NCBI RefSeq assembly: GCF_958979055.1
Contig: NC_084891.1
Span: 22,942,001 to 23,006,000, forward strand
Source of the DNA: Alnus glutinosa
Lineage: Eukaryota > Streptophyta > Magnoliopsida > Fagales > Betulaceae
Length of the DNA stretch: 64,000 nt
Reading direction: 5' to 3'
Positions 10,848-23,708 of the stretch are shown piece after piece. The position numbers and the translations under genes were made by a program. Every line of letters starts with the position of its first letter. Within the stretch, counting starts at the first letter, position 1. The notes beneath the pieces were generated by a model. The model saw only the letters and a program-made list of their open reading frames with translations. It did no database searches and had not been told where the DNA came from.

Positions 10848-13800
10848 TCATTTCTCCTCAAAATCAACGTCAATAATCTCAGGCTGTGACTTTTTTGAAG
10901 TAGAGTTGTCTCTGCCACCTCTGGAGAAGTCCCCCTTCGGCTGCCATACAATGTTTCCACAGCCTGTGCAGCGAATTATTTGATTCTTGTAACCAACAAA
11001 TTGCCTCTTGCAAGCTGGACAAGCCCCCTGTCCAAGTTTTGTACAAAATGACACATCAGCTAGTTTGTTTCCATATTTAGTTGACCATAGGTTACAAATA
11101 AAATGTACCAAATTTGGTGACGATAAGAAATTCATAAGCTCAATAGTACACATAACACACCAAGAAAAGGGTACCAACAAAATAGTGAATGTAGGGGCGG
11201 CAATTCGCGTTCGTGTGTTGGGTCTGGAACGTGTTGACGCATGTGTATAAGACTATATAGGTCAACCTTAACCCGACTCATTTAATTAAATAAGTCAGAC
11301 TTCTCAATCCTAACCCACCAATTTTGTGTTAAGTTTGCGAGTCGTGTCAATATTCAATTCGTTTAAGTGAATGCAATCTGAAAATCAGGATTCCCAATGT
11401 TTTAGGCCACTTATCATGCAAAGTTGTTCAACCAAGAAGACTTTCTAGAGCTTCATGACATTTATTATTACATTCATGAAAACTGTTCCAATAACTGTAC
11501 AGCAAATAATAAATATTGAATCATGCAACAAAGTGATGCATAAAAATAAAAATAAAACAATAGGTTGCAGCCAGCGAGTTACTCTATATACCTCTTAAAA
11601 TTCTAATACAGTTCCTATATTTTTGAATAACCCAAAAAATTTAAGGAATCATTTTATGATGCCTGATGACAGTTATGTTCCATATGCAATGGTCTTGAAA
11701 ATATAGTAAATAACAACTGTTAAGATTCAGGAGTCATGGAAATGAGTTGAAGAATGTCTGATTTAAGCAGTAGTTTTGACAAACCATACAACCCAAATGA
11801 GTGCAAATGCGGTTCCGCACACCATTGGCTCAGTTAGCAAGTGCAAAGTTATTAGCATTCCAAGAGATCAAGAAGAGAATATCTAGCTCGCCTACTTCCG
11901 TCTCATCTCAATATATAAATTCCTAGCAAAAACAAAATAAGGAAGATATTCACCTAAAGAACAAGCAACAGCATTGTGAAAACTATTTCCACCTGTTAGC
12001 ATTTTTCAAAAACAAATTAATTCTTTGAAAGAAACTCAAAAGTTCAATATAACCATTATAATCTTGAAATCAAAACAATTAAGCAAAAGTCTTACAACAT
12101 TAGCCCATATATCAACTAATATCGATCAGGACAAAAAAGGCACATATGCCACTAGAAGAAAAATACAGTAAGGACTTTGCTTTTGATTGGACCATAGAAG
12201 GAGCAAAAGTTATACCAATAAAAAAGGTCACAATTTCTGTGGAATGGTACCAATAGCTTGAAAGATGGTCACTTGGTTATCTGATCACGGTGGACTTTTA
12301 TCCTAAAATGTTTTCAAGGATATGAGGTACAAGGAGAAACTGACAAACAGTTCATAGCTAATTGCACAATGTTGATAATGACATATAACGTAACTAGTCC
12401 AATCGCACCCTAAGAAAGAATTGCAACTAAAATAATATTAAAATTATAATTGCACACATGCATCCACGTTCACAGGAAAAAGTAGAACAACAAGCAGTAA
12501 TACCTTTATAACGAGGTTATTGGCAATAGCACCAATGAGAAGAGGACCAGCAAATGGCAGTACCCATGTTGCGAATATCAAGAACCGAAAAAGCCATCCA
12601 GACAATGCAAACCAGAGGAAGAAAATTGTCTACAAAAAGAAAACAAGAAAGTTGAGTGAGGCAACAAAAAATTTGCATAACCAACATCCAGAATACATAC
12701 AAAGAGACAACAAGGAATACATATTAAAGTATTACTTTCCCTGGATATAGTTACTAGTACAATGTCTCTGCTCATATCAACAAGCTATTTCCCTAGTTCC
12801 CAACTACATGGGGTGGGTTTTGAAGGCAGTCATAAGCAACTATCCAATAGTAAAGGGTTTTGAAGAAGGTCTTCAGTTTCACCACCGATCTCTCACAATT
12901 TTCTAAACTACGATTATTTCTCTCTGTAGATACACCGCAATAAGCAACAAAGGATCATCTTCCACACTACTACACTTTGAAAAGTACCAACCTGCCCTCT
13001 CCAACATGTGAAGAGATCCACCACCCGTCGAGGCATGACCCACTTTAACCCATAAAGGCTGAAAGTAGAACTCCATAAGACATTAGCAATCTCACAATGG
13101 AGTAGATGGTGATCTATAGATTCCACTCTTCTTGCACATGTAACACCAATCTACCACTATGAAATGTTGTTTTCTTAAGTTATCTATATTAAAGATCTTC
13201 CTTAAAACGGCCTACCAAGCAAAGAACGCAACTCTCAATGGAACCTTATTCAAATACTCCTCCAAGGAAAGGATTGTTATCATGGGGAATTATGACACTA
13301 TAGAACGATCTGGCATCAGACAACCCTCTGTTGGAAGGAGCCTAACAAGACTTGTCTTCACCACCCCGTCTCAGTCTGATGGAATACAACAAATTGAAAA
13401 ACATGATTTAAAAAAAAAAAAAAAAAAAAAATCCAACTCTCAATTGTCCACCACTCTAATAAAATTAATGTTTCACAATAAGCCACTAGAAAGTTGTGAG
13501 TGATCTGCCACAAAAGCATCTTTGAAGTGAGCAATACTGAATAACTCTGGAAAAGCTATCTTAAGGCTCCCCACATCACATGTCATGCCAAAATCCAATA
13601 CTATATTCATCACCACCTCAAAATCTAGCATATCTAGAGAACTTCCCCTACCCTTTATGATATTTTTCCATGGACCAACCCCAATGACCCATTAACCTCA
13701 CTAGAACTCCACCCAACCCACGAGCTGCTATATATACAATCCAATACCGCTCTCCATAGAGCCCCTCTTTCAAAAGCATAGCGCCATAACCACTTTCCCA

Positions 13801-16800
13801 AGAGAGCTCGATTAAACAGAATTAAATTTCTGACCCCAAACCCCCGTTGACACGTGTGGGTGTGTCCTAACGTTTCTTAGTTGTCTGTTGGTTTTTTTGG
13901 CAATGACAAAAGCCTAGCTTTCTTTTCTGGTTTTGCAATGGGGTATTCGAGTATATTTTATGTGGAAGCTGTCATTCTGAGTTCATTTGTGAGGAAGGGG
14001 TATTAGTTGTTCGAGTTTTCAAAATAAGCAGGGGTATCATGCATTCTGTATTTCTGGGTAGTGTTAGGGTTGTTTGAAATCCTTGAAAAAGCCTTGGTTG
14101 GGCTGCATTTATTAAGGATCACAACTGAGTGTTTCCTAAGGGACCTTGATCTTCCTTTGTATAATCAATTTTGTATAAATTGTTAAGATTTTTTTCTTGC
14201 AATTTCTACCTATGTTGGTGTGAGTGTGGCCGAGACGAAGTGTAGAGACACTTAATGCTATCACAAGGCAAAACAAGTGTGAGAAAATTGCCTTGTGAGA
14301 TTAGTGATGATGAACAACAACATATGCTTCAACACCCCTTTTTGACTAAGGTGACAAAGAAGATTGGCAAAGGAGTAGTAATTTCCAATTCAATTCAAAT
14401 GGGAGTAATGTGACAGCAATTTTTTTTTTTTACAAGTAATGCGATATCATTAATAAAGCATAGAAGAGAGCAACTCTAGCACGTATGGAGTATACAGGAG
14501 AACCCCAAATAGGAAGGAGTTATGTGACAACACTTCTTTGAAAGTTCATGAAAGATGCTTGGTCTCTTACTCTATTGGAGGGTTGATTGAGAATGCATAA
14601 TTCCGCATACTTCCAATGAAGGGCACCATTTTGTTTTAAGGCAACCATGGCTACTTTATAAGAAGGCACAACATTGTGGCTATGACAATACTTACTCAAT
14701 TAAGCAAGGTGATATTTAGATGAAGAATGTTCCGACCAAAGACTTGCAACCAATAAAGCTCAAAAGAACTGTGGGATCATTCATCAAAAGCACAATAGTT
14801 ATGGAGATGGCATTCTTAGTTCTGCTCCAAACTCAGTGGAGTCACATCTTTTCAAAGATGGAGAATTGACGCAATAGCCTTTGCATGTTTAGATTCCTCT
14901 TAAAGCACATTGATTTTTATTTTTTTATTTTATATATATATATATACAAGTGATCGAAATATCATTAAAAGCATAAGACGCCCCAAGTACATAGGAAGTA
15001 TACAAGAAAAAATACCTAACTAGAAGGAGAAAAGAGCAAGGCAGTCATGATAACAAATCACTAAAGAAGAAACAAAAGAACTTGTCCAAAGATACAGAGT
15101 ATAAAAAATAAAGCTTTAATTCCTCCATAGTCCTCTCCTGATCCTCCAAACTTTTGTCATTTATTTCCCTCCATAGATACCACAGTAGACATAACGGCAC
15201 CATCTTCAGCACAGCAGCACTCTGAGTGCTACCAGTAGTCTACCAACATGCATATAAGTCGACTGCTCGTCTAGGCATAACCCAAATCAATCCAAATCGA
15301 CTGAAGAAAACGTCCCATAAGGCCTCAGCAATCTCACAGTGGAGAAGAAAATGGTCCATGGACTCCCCATTCTTTTTACTCATACAGCACCTATCAACCA
15401 CGATGACATGTTTCCTCAGATTGTCCATGGTAAGGATTTTACCTAGGGCCATCGACCAAGCGAAAAGGGCCACCTTCAAAGGAACCTTAATCCGCCAAAC
15501 ACTTCTTCAAGAGAAATGAGAGCTATCATTACGAACCAAGACGTTGTAGTAGGATCTAACAGCGAACAAACCACTTTTGGAAGTAACCCACCAAAGCTTG
15601 TCTTCACCTATGGACCTACCCGTCTCACTCTAGCTGATTACAACATCCTGAAAAACGAGGCAAAGACATCTACCTCTCAGTCATGAGCCGCTCTAATAAA
15701 GCCTACATTCCATTGATTGGAACCACCCAAAATCTCCAAGTGAGCCATGACAGAAGCATCCTTTGCACAAGCGAAGTCATATAAAACTGGAAAGGCTTCC
15801 TTAAGGGCTAACTCCCTGCACCACAGATCATGTCAAAAACTAACCTTGGAGCCATCTCCTACCTCAAATCTAGTATGGTTGGAGAACTTCCCCCAACCCC
15901 TCCTAATATTCCTCCATAATCCCACTCTACGTCCTAAGAGGCTCATTAGAACACCACCCACCTCACGAACTACCAAATTTAGAATCCACCACCAAGCATC
16001 TCTCTCATGCACATAACGCCAAAGCCATTTTTCTATGAGAGCACGATTAAACAACAGCATGTTCCGGACCCCAGCCCTCCCTCCAAGACCAGAGAACAAA
16101 CCTTGGATTAGCTTACCAGGTGATATTTGAATTCTTCGCCTAGCCCACCCCATAAGTAATCACGTTGAAACTTCTCAATACGGGTAGCAACACCCACATA
16201 GAGAGGAAAGTGGGACATGAAATACATAGGTAAATTGGAAAGTATACTCTTAATAAGGATGACCCTACCGGCCTTAGATACGTACATCATTTTCCAACTA
16301 ACCAACCGATGCTCAATCTTTTCAACGACAACATTCCAAATAGACTTAGCCTTGTCGGATGCCCCCAATGGAAGACCGAGATATGTCAAAAGCAAAGGGA
16401 AAACCCCACAACCCATAGTGCCAGCCAACCCATCCACATCAGAAACATTACCCAAATAAGCCATTATGACTTAGCCAAATTGGCCTTCAAGCTTGAGATG
16501 GCTTCGATACATAAAAACAAGCATCGCAAATGACGAAAGAGATTTGGGTCAGCCCCACTAAAAATCAAAGTATCATCCGCAAACAAAATGTGAGATATAT
16601 ATATATATTTATAAGTAATGTCATTTCAGTAATAAGGCGCAAAGGGGCGCAACCCTAGCACACTGGGAGTATACAAGAAAACCCCTCATAGGAAAGAACA
16701 GAAAATAAATTCAAAAAATCTGCATAATTAAAAACACTCAAGCTATGATGTGTCGCTATCCATAGATATAACGTGTTAAGTAACAACTTCATTGGTTCTT

Positions 16801-19800
16801 TTTTTTTTTTATAAGTATATTTAAGAAACACAAAGGGGCGCAACCCATAGTACACAAGACGTATACAAGAAACCCCTAATTCAAAGAAAAAAGAGAGCAC
16901 CTATCTATAAATTCAAAATAAGAACATTCATGCATAAACTGAAATTTCTCTCTCCACATGAACAATGTTTGTAGCATTTCCTTAGTTCTAACATCGATGT
17001 CTCTACGTCTTCAAAGTTCCAAACATTCCTCTCACGCCAAAGACATCACATTAAACACAACAGAACTTCCTGCCAAACTTCCTTAGCTGGACCACACCCA
17101 AACGAATCGCCTCAGCTAGTCAACAATTCCAGCACCCTTCGCAACAAAACCCGCTCTACCCCCAAAACCACACATTCTTAGCATGTACAATAGAAAATCC
17201 CAATTAATATGATCATAGGCTTTTTATAGGTCTAGGATGCAAAGAATGCCCGACTCCTCAGATCTTCATCTACTATCAAGGGCCATTTCAAGGCATTTAT
17301 TAGCAATAAGAGTAGGATCTAATATCTGCCTACCTCGAATGAAAGCATTTTGCGACTTTGAAACAATCTTTTCCAACACCATCTTGAGCCTGTTTGCTAG
17401 AATCTTAACAATAATTTTGTAAATGTCATTCACAAGACTAATCAGGAGAAAGTCTTTGGGATCAACAACACTGGAATCTTTGAGAGGAGGGCGATAAAAG
17501 TAGCATTAAGGCTCCCTTCAAACTTACCTCTAGCATGGAATTCATGAAAAACCTTCATAATGTCTCCTTTTAACACTTCCCAATAAGGTTGGAAGAACGC
17601 CATAGAGTAGCTGTTAGGTCCCCACACCTTGTCTCCATCCATTGCTTTCACTACTTCCAACATGTCCCTTTCCTCAAATTTTCTCTCCAACCAATTAGCC
17701 TCAGTCTCACCAATAGAATCAAAGGAAAGACCATCAACCAAAGGCCACCAACTAAATTGCTCAGTATATAGCTTTTTATAAAACTAAACAATGTGCTCAC
17801 TGATTTCCACCCGATTGGTAGAAAATGTGCCATCAATCAACAAGGAGACAATGGAGTTCTTCCTCTTGTTGGAGTGGGTCACTTTAACTTCGTACACTTA
17901 TCACCCTCCTTCAGCCACAAAGCCCTAGATTTTTGCCTCCAATTCACCTCTTCCATGAGAGTGGATCTCTCTAACTCGCTTAAAGCACATTGATTATGGA
18001 AATGGTATTCTTGGTTATGCTCCAAACTCGGTGGAGTCAGGTTCTTTTCAGAGCGGTAGAATTGATACAGCAGCCCTAGCACGTTTAGAAAAGAACTTAC
18101 CCAATTTTGAAGCCCAAGACTAAGGTTTGTGCCTTATGTCAAATTAAGAGTCTCATGCCAGTTAAAAACTCTTTTTGGTTTAGGGTTTAAGTGTTCCAAG
18201 TAGTTGTTTGGGCCTTATTAGTTGTATGTGTTCTTGGGTTGTACCCATTGCACTTTTATTGAATTTTATTTACTTATCAAAAAAAAAAAATAGTTGTTAG
18301 TTTTGTTTCCTTATTTTAAGTAGGGTTTGATGTGTATGCTTAAGATTTACTTGATCTGAGGGTTAGTTGGTTAGGACTAGCTTACATTAAGGTTTTCTTC
18401 TAATAATGAGATTGTAAATTTCTGATGGAGTTGGTGCTTATTTTATAGAGATTTAAGGATTATTTCGTCAATGTGTGACTCTGTAAGCTCCTCTTTCTTA
18501 TTATTTCTTCTTTCTTTGTTTATTATCTTGATTTCTTGCACCTTCATGATTCTTTCAAACCTATAATCAGCTCTTACACCATTCATGCCAATTTTACATA
18601 GCTTAGAACAGCTACTAATTTCTTCTGTGTTTTCTTCTTCCATTTACAACCCCACCATCATACCCCTTCTCTCACACCTTTTGAAACCCTTAAACCCCAG
18701 ATTTCCCTGAACCTTTTTTTTTTTTTTTTTTTAATAAGTAGATTTCCCTGAACCTTTTAATAGCTGCTAATCGGTCCAAACCTACCTTAAAAACCCTAAT
18801 TGGACTCTGACAGGAATATTTCGAGCAAACACTTATCTCTAACAATATAACCCAACACCTATTACATCGTAAGATAGCCACAAATTGAAAAATGACAAGG
18901 CTGCCCTACACCAATCAAGGGCATCTGCAGTATCAAGTTAATTGTACTTACACATTAGTCATCATAGAAAACACCATCTACACTTGGTGTAACATGCAGC
19001 ATAATTTTGAGGGATACATACCGCGAAACTTCTTCCGATTGGAGTATCCAGAAAACCATTGAGCTGCTTCCTGTACTGCATAGATGACAAGGAACACAAT
19101 TATGAGTGCTCACATAGATGTCAGAAAATGTAAGAGCCCAATAACACAAGAACACTAGTTAAAGACCAAAAGTCAGTATGAAATCCCTGACAGACACAAA
19201 CCAATTATTAAACTCCTGTAACACTATTCCTAAATTCCCACTCTACACCTAGGTATGATTCCCAAAGCATGTCTTGTATTGGATCAACCCAGAACTTGAA
19301 TCTTTTGATTATACCAATAAAACCCTCACCATTTTGAATTCCTACTCTACAAAAACTTAGCACAGTTTACTATTGATTAGCCTCAAAACTTACAAAATCA
19401 GACTTGTTAATGTTCTTGAACTATTTTTCACAGGACATAACCGGAATATGGCATGGTATGGGGACACAGTACACTCCTATACCCAGTATGTGGTACCCTG
19501 AGGATAGGCTTAGTCATGGTAAGATTTGCATATATGTATATACATATACGCGTATACACTTATATATACAATTCTATATTTTTGTGTGAATAAAATCAAT
19601 CAATAAAAAAAATACCGCCAGAAATTCTGCATGACAACTCCCAAAACTCTTGCAACTTTTAGCTTCAAACAGAAAATCTTTTAAAACCCTCAAAACCTAC
19701 CTTACCCATCCATAATCTTCTGTAAGTCTCTTTTTTTTAACAAGTAATTCAATATCATTAAATAAGCACAATAGGTCACAACCTTAGCACATAAAAAGTA

Positions 19801-22800
19801 TACAAGATAACCCCCTAATTATAAGAAAAAGATGAACAAAAGTTCAAAAAATCTGCAAAACCAGAAACAAGCAAGCTATGATTTGCTGATATCCAAGTAT
19901 ATGAAGTGTTGAACATGATCCTCTGTAGCTCTAGTACTGAAGTCTCTACATCTTCAAAGCTCCAAGCATTCCGCTCTATCCAAAGGCACCACGTTGAACA
20001 CAATGGAGCCAACCTCAATACTTCTATAATATTGCTACGCCCTACCTGGCCTCCATACTCACCAACAAATCACTCATTCGTCTAGGCATAACCCAATTAA
20101 CACCAAACAGATTAAGAATAGAGCTCCATAACTCTCTTGCTACTTCACAATGAATCAACAAGTGATCAATGAACTCCCCACTCTTATTGCATATGCAACA
20201 CCACACCACCACCACCATATCCCTCTTTCTCAAATTATCCAACGTCAATATTTTCCTTAAATCAGCTGTCCACACAAAAAAGGCCACCCGTGAGGGAGCC
20301 TTGACTCTCCAAATACTCTTCCAAGGAAAAGAGGATCCATTCAAACTAGTTAACACTTCATAAAACGACTTCACTTCAACTTGCTCCTTTTGAAAGGACT
20401 CTAGCTTATTCTATCCACATCTCCTTGTTTTACTCTGAAATAATACATCTCAAAAAAAGAAAGACCACCTCCACCTCCACCTCCCAATCCTGAACCGGTC
20501 TAACAACAATTACATTCCAGTGAATATTCTCATCTCGAAACTGCAAGCTATCCCAAACCCACACATCCTTGCTACGTGAAACACTAAACAAGTCTGGATA
20601 AGATATGTTCAATAGACTATCCACACACCACAAATCATGCCAAAAACTGATTTTTGACCTATCACCCACCTCATATCTAACAAATTTTGAAAACGTTTCC
20701 CACCCTCTTCTTATAAGTTTCCATACTCCCACTCCAAATGGCCCTGCTACCTCCTTAGAGCACAAACCTCCCCTTAGACTATCATATTTATTATTTAGTC
20801 TCTATCACCAATCTCCACAGTGCCTCTCTCTCCGTAGCATACCGCAACAATCATTTTCACAGAAGAGCTCGATTAAACTAAATCAAATTTCTAACTCCCA
20901 AACCACCTAATTTTATCAGAGTACAAATTCTTGACCAATTCACTAAATGAAATTTAAACCCATCCCCAATTCCACCACATAAAAAATCTCTCTGAAGTTT
21001 CTCAAGCCTATTAACCACCCCCATTGGATTAGGAAAAAGAGACAAATAATTAGGTACATTGGATAGCGTACTCTTGATCAGAGTCAATCTACCACCATTA
21101 GATAAATAAATCTTTTTTCATATAGCCAGCTGATGTTCCATTTTCTCAATAGTGCCATTCCAAATAGATATAGCCTTATAAGAAGCACCCAAAAAAAAAA
21201 AAGAAGCACCCAATAGCAAACCCAAATAGCTCATCAGCAACAACCAAGAATACAAGCCAACCCTTCTACATCTCCCACTTCACCTACAAGAAGGATTTTT
21301 GATTTTGCTAAATTAATCTTCAATTCCAAAACAACTTCAAAACATAAGAAAATACACCAGAAACTGTAAATGAGACACTTAACAACTCTTTATTGTTCTT
21401 TGACCCCACTAAAAAATCCAGATATAAGTCCCCTATCCACTATAGTAGCCATCATCCTACTCAATGCCTCCATAACCACCGCGAACAATAGCGGCGATAA
21501 CGGATCCCCTTGTCTCAATCCTTGAGAGCTAGTAAAAAATCCGAATGGTGAACCATTAAGAGAACTACATCGTAGTAATACAATGCTCTATCCAATCCCT
21601 CCATTTTTTCTCAAATCCACATCTCTTCAACAAATAGAGCAAGAACTCCCACTTTAAATGATCATACGCCTTCTCCAAATCCAATTTGCACATCACTCCA
21701 AGTTTTCCCAAATCTACTCAAACTATCCAAACATTCATTAACAATTAGCATTGAATCCACAATTTGTCTAACTCCGATGAATGCATTCTATGAATTAGAG
21801 ATAATATTTCCCACACCAATTTTAACCTGATTGCTAAAACCTTGGAAATAATTTTATAAACCCCACCCACTAAGCTTATTGGACGGAAGTACTCAATGTC
21901 CATAGCAACTGCCTTCTTTGGGATAAGAGAAACAAAAGTGGCATTAAAACTCTTCACAAACTTTTGTCGACTATAAAACTCCTTCTAAACTGCCATGATG
22001 TCCTCTTTCCTTACCTCCCAACACTTATGGAAAAAAGCTATAGTGAAACCATCCAGCCTCGGAGCCTTGTCACCATTCAAATCCCTCACCACCTCCCACA
22101 CTTGTTGCTCATCAAAATCTCTTTCCAACCAATTACTCTCTTCCACATCAATGGAAATGAACGAAAGGCCATCCACCTTTGGTCGCCAAGTAAACTATTC
22201 GAAATACAATTGATTGTAGAATTGCACTATAGGCTCCTTTATTTCAGTAGAGTCAGAAGACATGGATCCGTTAATAACTAACAAGTCCACTAAGTTATTT
22301 CTTCAATGGGAATTTGCCACCCTATGAAAATCATTTGAATTTTTATCCCCCTCACTCAACCACAAGGCCCTAGATTTCTACCTCCAGCTCCTTTCCTCAA
22401 GAAGAATAACTTTCTCAAATTCGTTAGACATATCTTCCTTCCTCCTCTTTTCATCCTCCGTTAAAACTCGGCCCTCTACAATAAAATCCAGCTCTTGAAT
22501 GCCCTCCAAAAAATCCTTTTTTTTCTTCTTCCCTACATCACCAAAAACCTCTTCATTCCATTTTGAAACATTTCTTCAAATCTACTTTCAAAGCTTTCAA
22601 CTTACTTGCCAACCCTAAATGGCAATTTATAGTGCCAACTCATAAGAAAACACATCAAAATTGCTAATGGAGCAATCCATCCTCCCATCAGTTTTGGCAT
22701 CCTAGATCATTACTTCATTGTGGCATTCAGGCAGCTAGCAATTTAGATGAAAATATGCAATACAAGAAGAGTTCTCAAAACTACTGAGCATAAAGGAAGA

Positions 22801-23708
22801 ATCATCACAACAAAATGATGAGGATAAGCGGACCTCTGAATTGAAGATTTGGAAGACAGTTAGCCGGATAATTCTCTTCTTTTTATTCAAAGATATCTTT
22901 TTGACAAATCCTAAAGTGGACGAAAGATTAGAAGCGTACTTGAACTTCTCAAAGTAGTGTTCGCCGTGGAAATATGGTTTCTGAATTTGATTCAAGACAT
23001 TTGTGCCAATGAACACACATTTTGCATCGTAGTATATTCCGCCATCAAAATAGCATACAGTTTTTTTTATCATTACACGAAACATGTACATTTATGAGTG
23101 AGTGTTTGATAAAATTTTCTAATTATTTGTATCTCTATTTCTTTGCTGGGAAAAACAAAAGTGAATTTGAAACTATTGATTTCTACTACTTGCCAAACAA
23201 GCAGAACGCACAATTCAGAAAAACAAGGGCATTTTGATAAAACACAACAAAGAGAAAGACCTACACAACCCTCTCAGCATTACCAAGCATAAAACTCCAA
23301 AATCTTAGTTTCATTTCCAATCTAAAAGAGGGAGAGAGAACAAACCCTCGGCCAGTTCCTGCTGAAGTCCATGGAGAAAGTGCGCCACCGCGGGCTGATC
23401 TCGAACTCCCTGTCGAAGTCGCGGGCGCGGTCGCCGGCGGAGCGAGCGACTGAGCTGAGGCGGTTGGACAAGGAGTAGCGGCGGTCGAGGCGCTCGGCGG
23501 CCTTCTTGGCCTCGAAGACGAGCTGATCGAAGCCGTCGTTGGCGCTACGCCACGCGTCCCTCCAGGCCTCACCCGAGGCCATTCGCTTCGCAAAGCCGTC
23601 GAAGTCGCTGCGCCTGAAGGCCCCGACGGGGATGGCCGGGCGGCGATGATGACGCCATTGACGCGGCCTTAACTGGAGTGGGGGTTGCCATGAAAGAGCT
23701 GTGGCCAT
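10848..23708 (-). CDS. Plastid-type membrane protein with CxxC zinc ribbon (4 exons)
   Basis: Exons are 23708-23346, 19075-19022, 12629-12504 and 11027-10848, all phase 0 with GT-AG borders; the product has 240 residues. Residues 1-40 are basic and lack acidic residues at first, like an organelle transit peptide. Residues 40-121 are charged and probably helical. Residues 140-178 are a hydrophobic membrane segment. C184/C187 and C201/C204 form a paired CxxC ribbon, and the tail is acidic, ending DVDFEEK. I recall similar plant-only proteins of unknown function; a plastid-membrane location is inferred. Exon 2 is only 54 nt. Exon 1 is strikingly GC-rich against AT-rich surroundings. The introns of 1.5, 6.4 and 4.3 kb are largely LINE sequence. 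Confidence 0.8.
11190..11370. mobile_element. hAT-like MITE fragment in intron 3
   Basis: It begins GTAGGGGCGGCAATTCGCG and carries the GTTCGTGTGTTGGGTC/AACGTGTTGACGC motifs typical of a common plant hAT-like family. The region 24290-24600 shows related CGTGTC/GGGTCATAAACGGGTTA motifs. The right end is not clear. The rest of intron 3 (11371-12503) shows nothing recognisable. Confidence 0.4.
12790..13845 (-). mobile_element. L1-type LINE fragment in intron 2
   Basis: On the minus strand, 13126-12914 encodes a zinc-binding reverse-transcriptase tail (zf-RVT) with [18 protein letters not shown] and WVMPRR. Sequence up to about 13845 continues upstream into the broken connection region ([18 protein letters not shown]). 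Stops and frame changes are frequent, and the catalytic core is absent. Confidence 0.75.
13846..14898. other. Intron 2 segment with unidentified coding-like sequence
   Basis: The plus strand from about 14270 shows a stretch reading [20 protein letters not shown] and further pieces down to 14880, broken by stops and by the small retroposon at 14419. One piece near 14795 ([15 protein letters not shown]) recurs at 17994. The source gene is not recognised. It may be an old retrocopy or a captured fragment. Confidence 0.35.
14419..14516 (-). mobile_element. Severely 5'-truncated LINE tail with target duplication
   Basis: A T-run followed by the ACAAGTAATGCGATATCATT... TATACAGGAGAACCCC family tail, on the minus strand. 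It is flanked by GAGTAATGTGACAGCA (14403-14418) and GAGTTATGTGACAACA (14517-14532), which match at 14 of 16 positions. Confidence 0.8.
14914..17978 (-). mobile_element. L1-type LINE, 3.1 kb, with nested LINE fragments
   Basis: The exact 15-bp repeat CTTAAAGCACATTGA (14899-14913 and 17979-17993) bounds the insertion. The T-rich left edge is the poly(A) tail of a minus-strand insertion. The minus strand encodes zf-RVT (15479-15240, [18 protein letters not shown]), the thumb/connection (16464-16108, [18 protein letters not shown]) and upstream reverse-transcriptase pieces (17741-17442, [21 protein letters not shown]; 18082-17879, [22 protein letters not shown]). Two further family tails at about 16590-16690 and 16800-16880 show younger LINE fragments nested inside. 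All frames are broken and no complete ORF remains. Confidence 0.85.
17994..18190 (+). pseudogene. Unidentified coding-like fragment
   Basis: The plus strand reads [18 protein letters not shown], then [20 protein letters not shown], ending EAQD-stop at about 18120. It shares about 70 bp of clear homology with 14795-14880 on the far side of the LINE. I do not recognise the protein. It lies antisense to the host gene. Confidence 0.35.
18209..18290 (+). mobile_element. Short LINE tail with target duplication
   Basis: This plus-strand family tail (TGTACCCATTGCACTTTTATTG ... TTACTTATCA, then A12) is flanked by TAGTTGTT at 18201-18208 and 18291-18298. It lies antisense to the host gene. Confidence 0.65.
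19725..22600 (-). mobile_element. L1-type LINE, broken, in intron 1
   Basis: The minus strand encodes zf-RVT (20374-20042, [20 protein letters not shown], then [20 protein letters not shown]), the connection region (20765-20430), the thumb (21087-20878, [17 protein letters not shown]) and reverse-transcriptase start pieces (21957-21745, [20 protein letters not shown]; 22176-21985, [20 protein letters not shown]). The left edge carries the T-run and family tail at 19733-19815. Many stops and frameshifts are present. I found no clean target duplication. Confidence 0.8.
22601..23345. other. Start of intron 1, nothing recognised
   Basis: Unique-looking AT-rich DNA between the LINE and the exon-1 donor. 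The open frames are short and without family resemblance. Confidence 0.6.
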
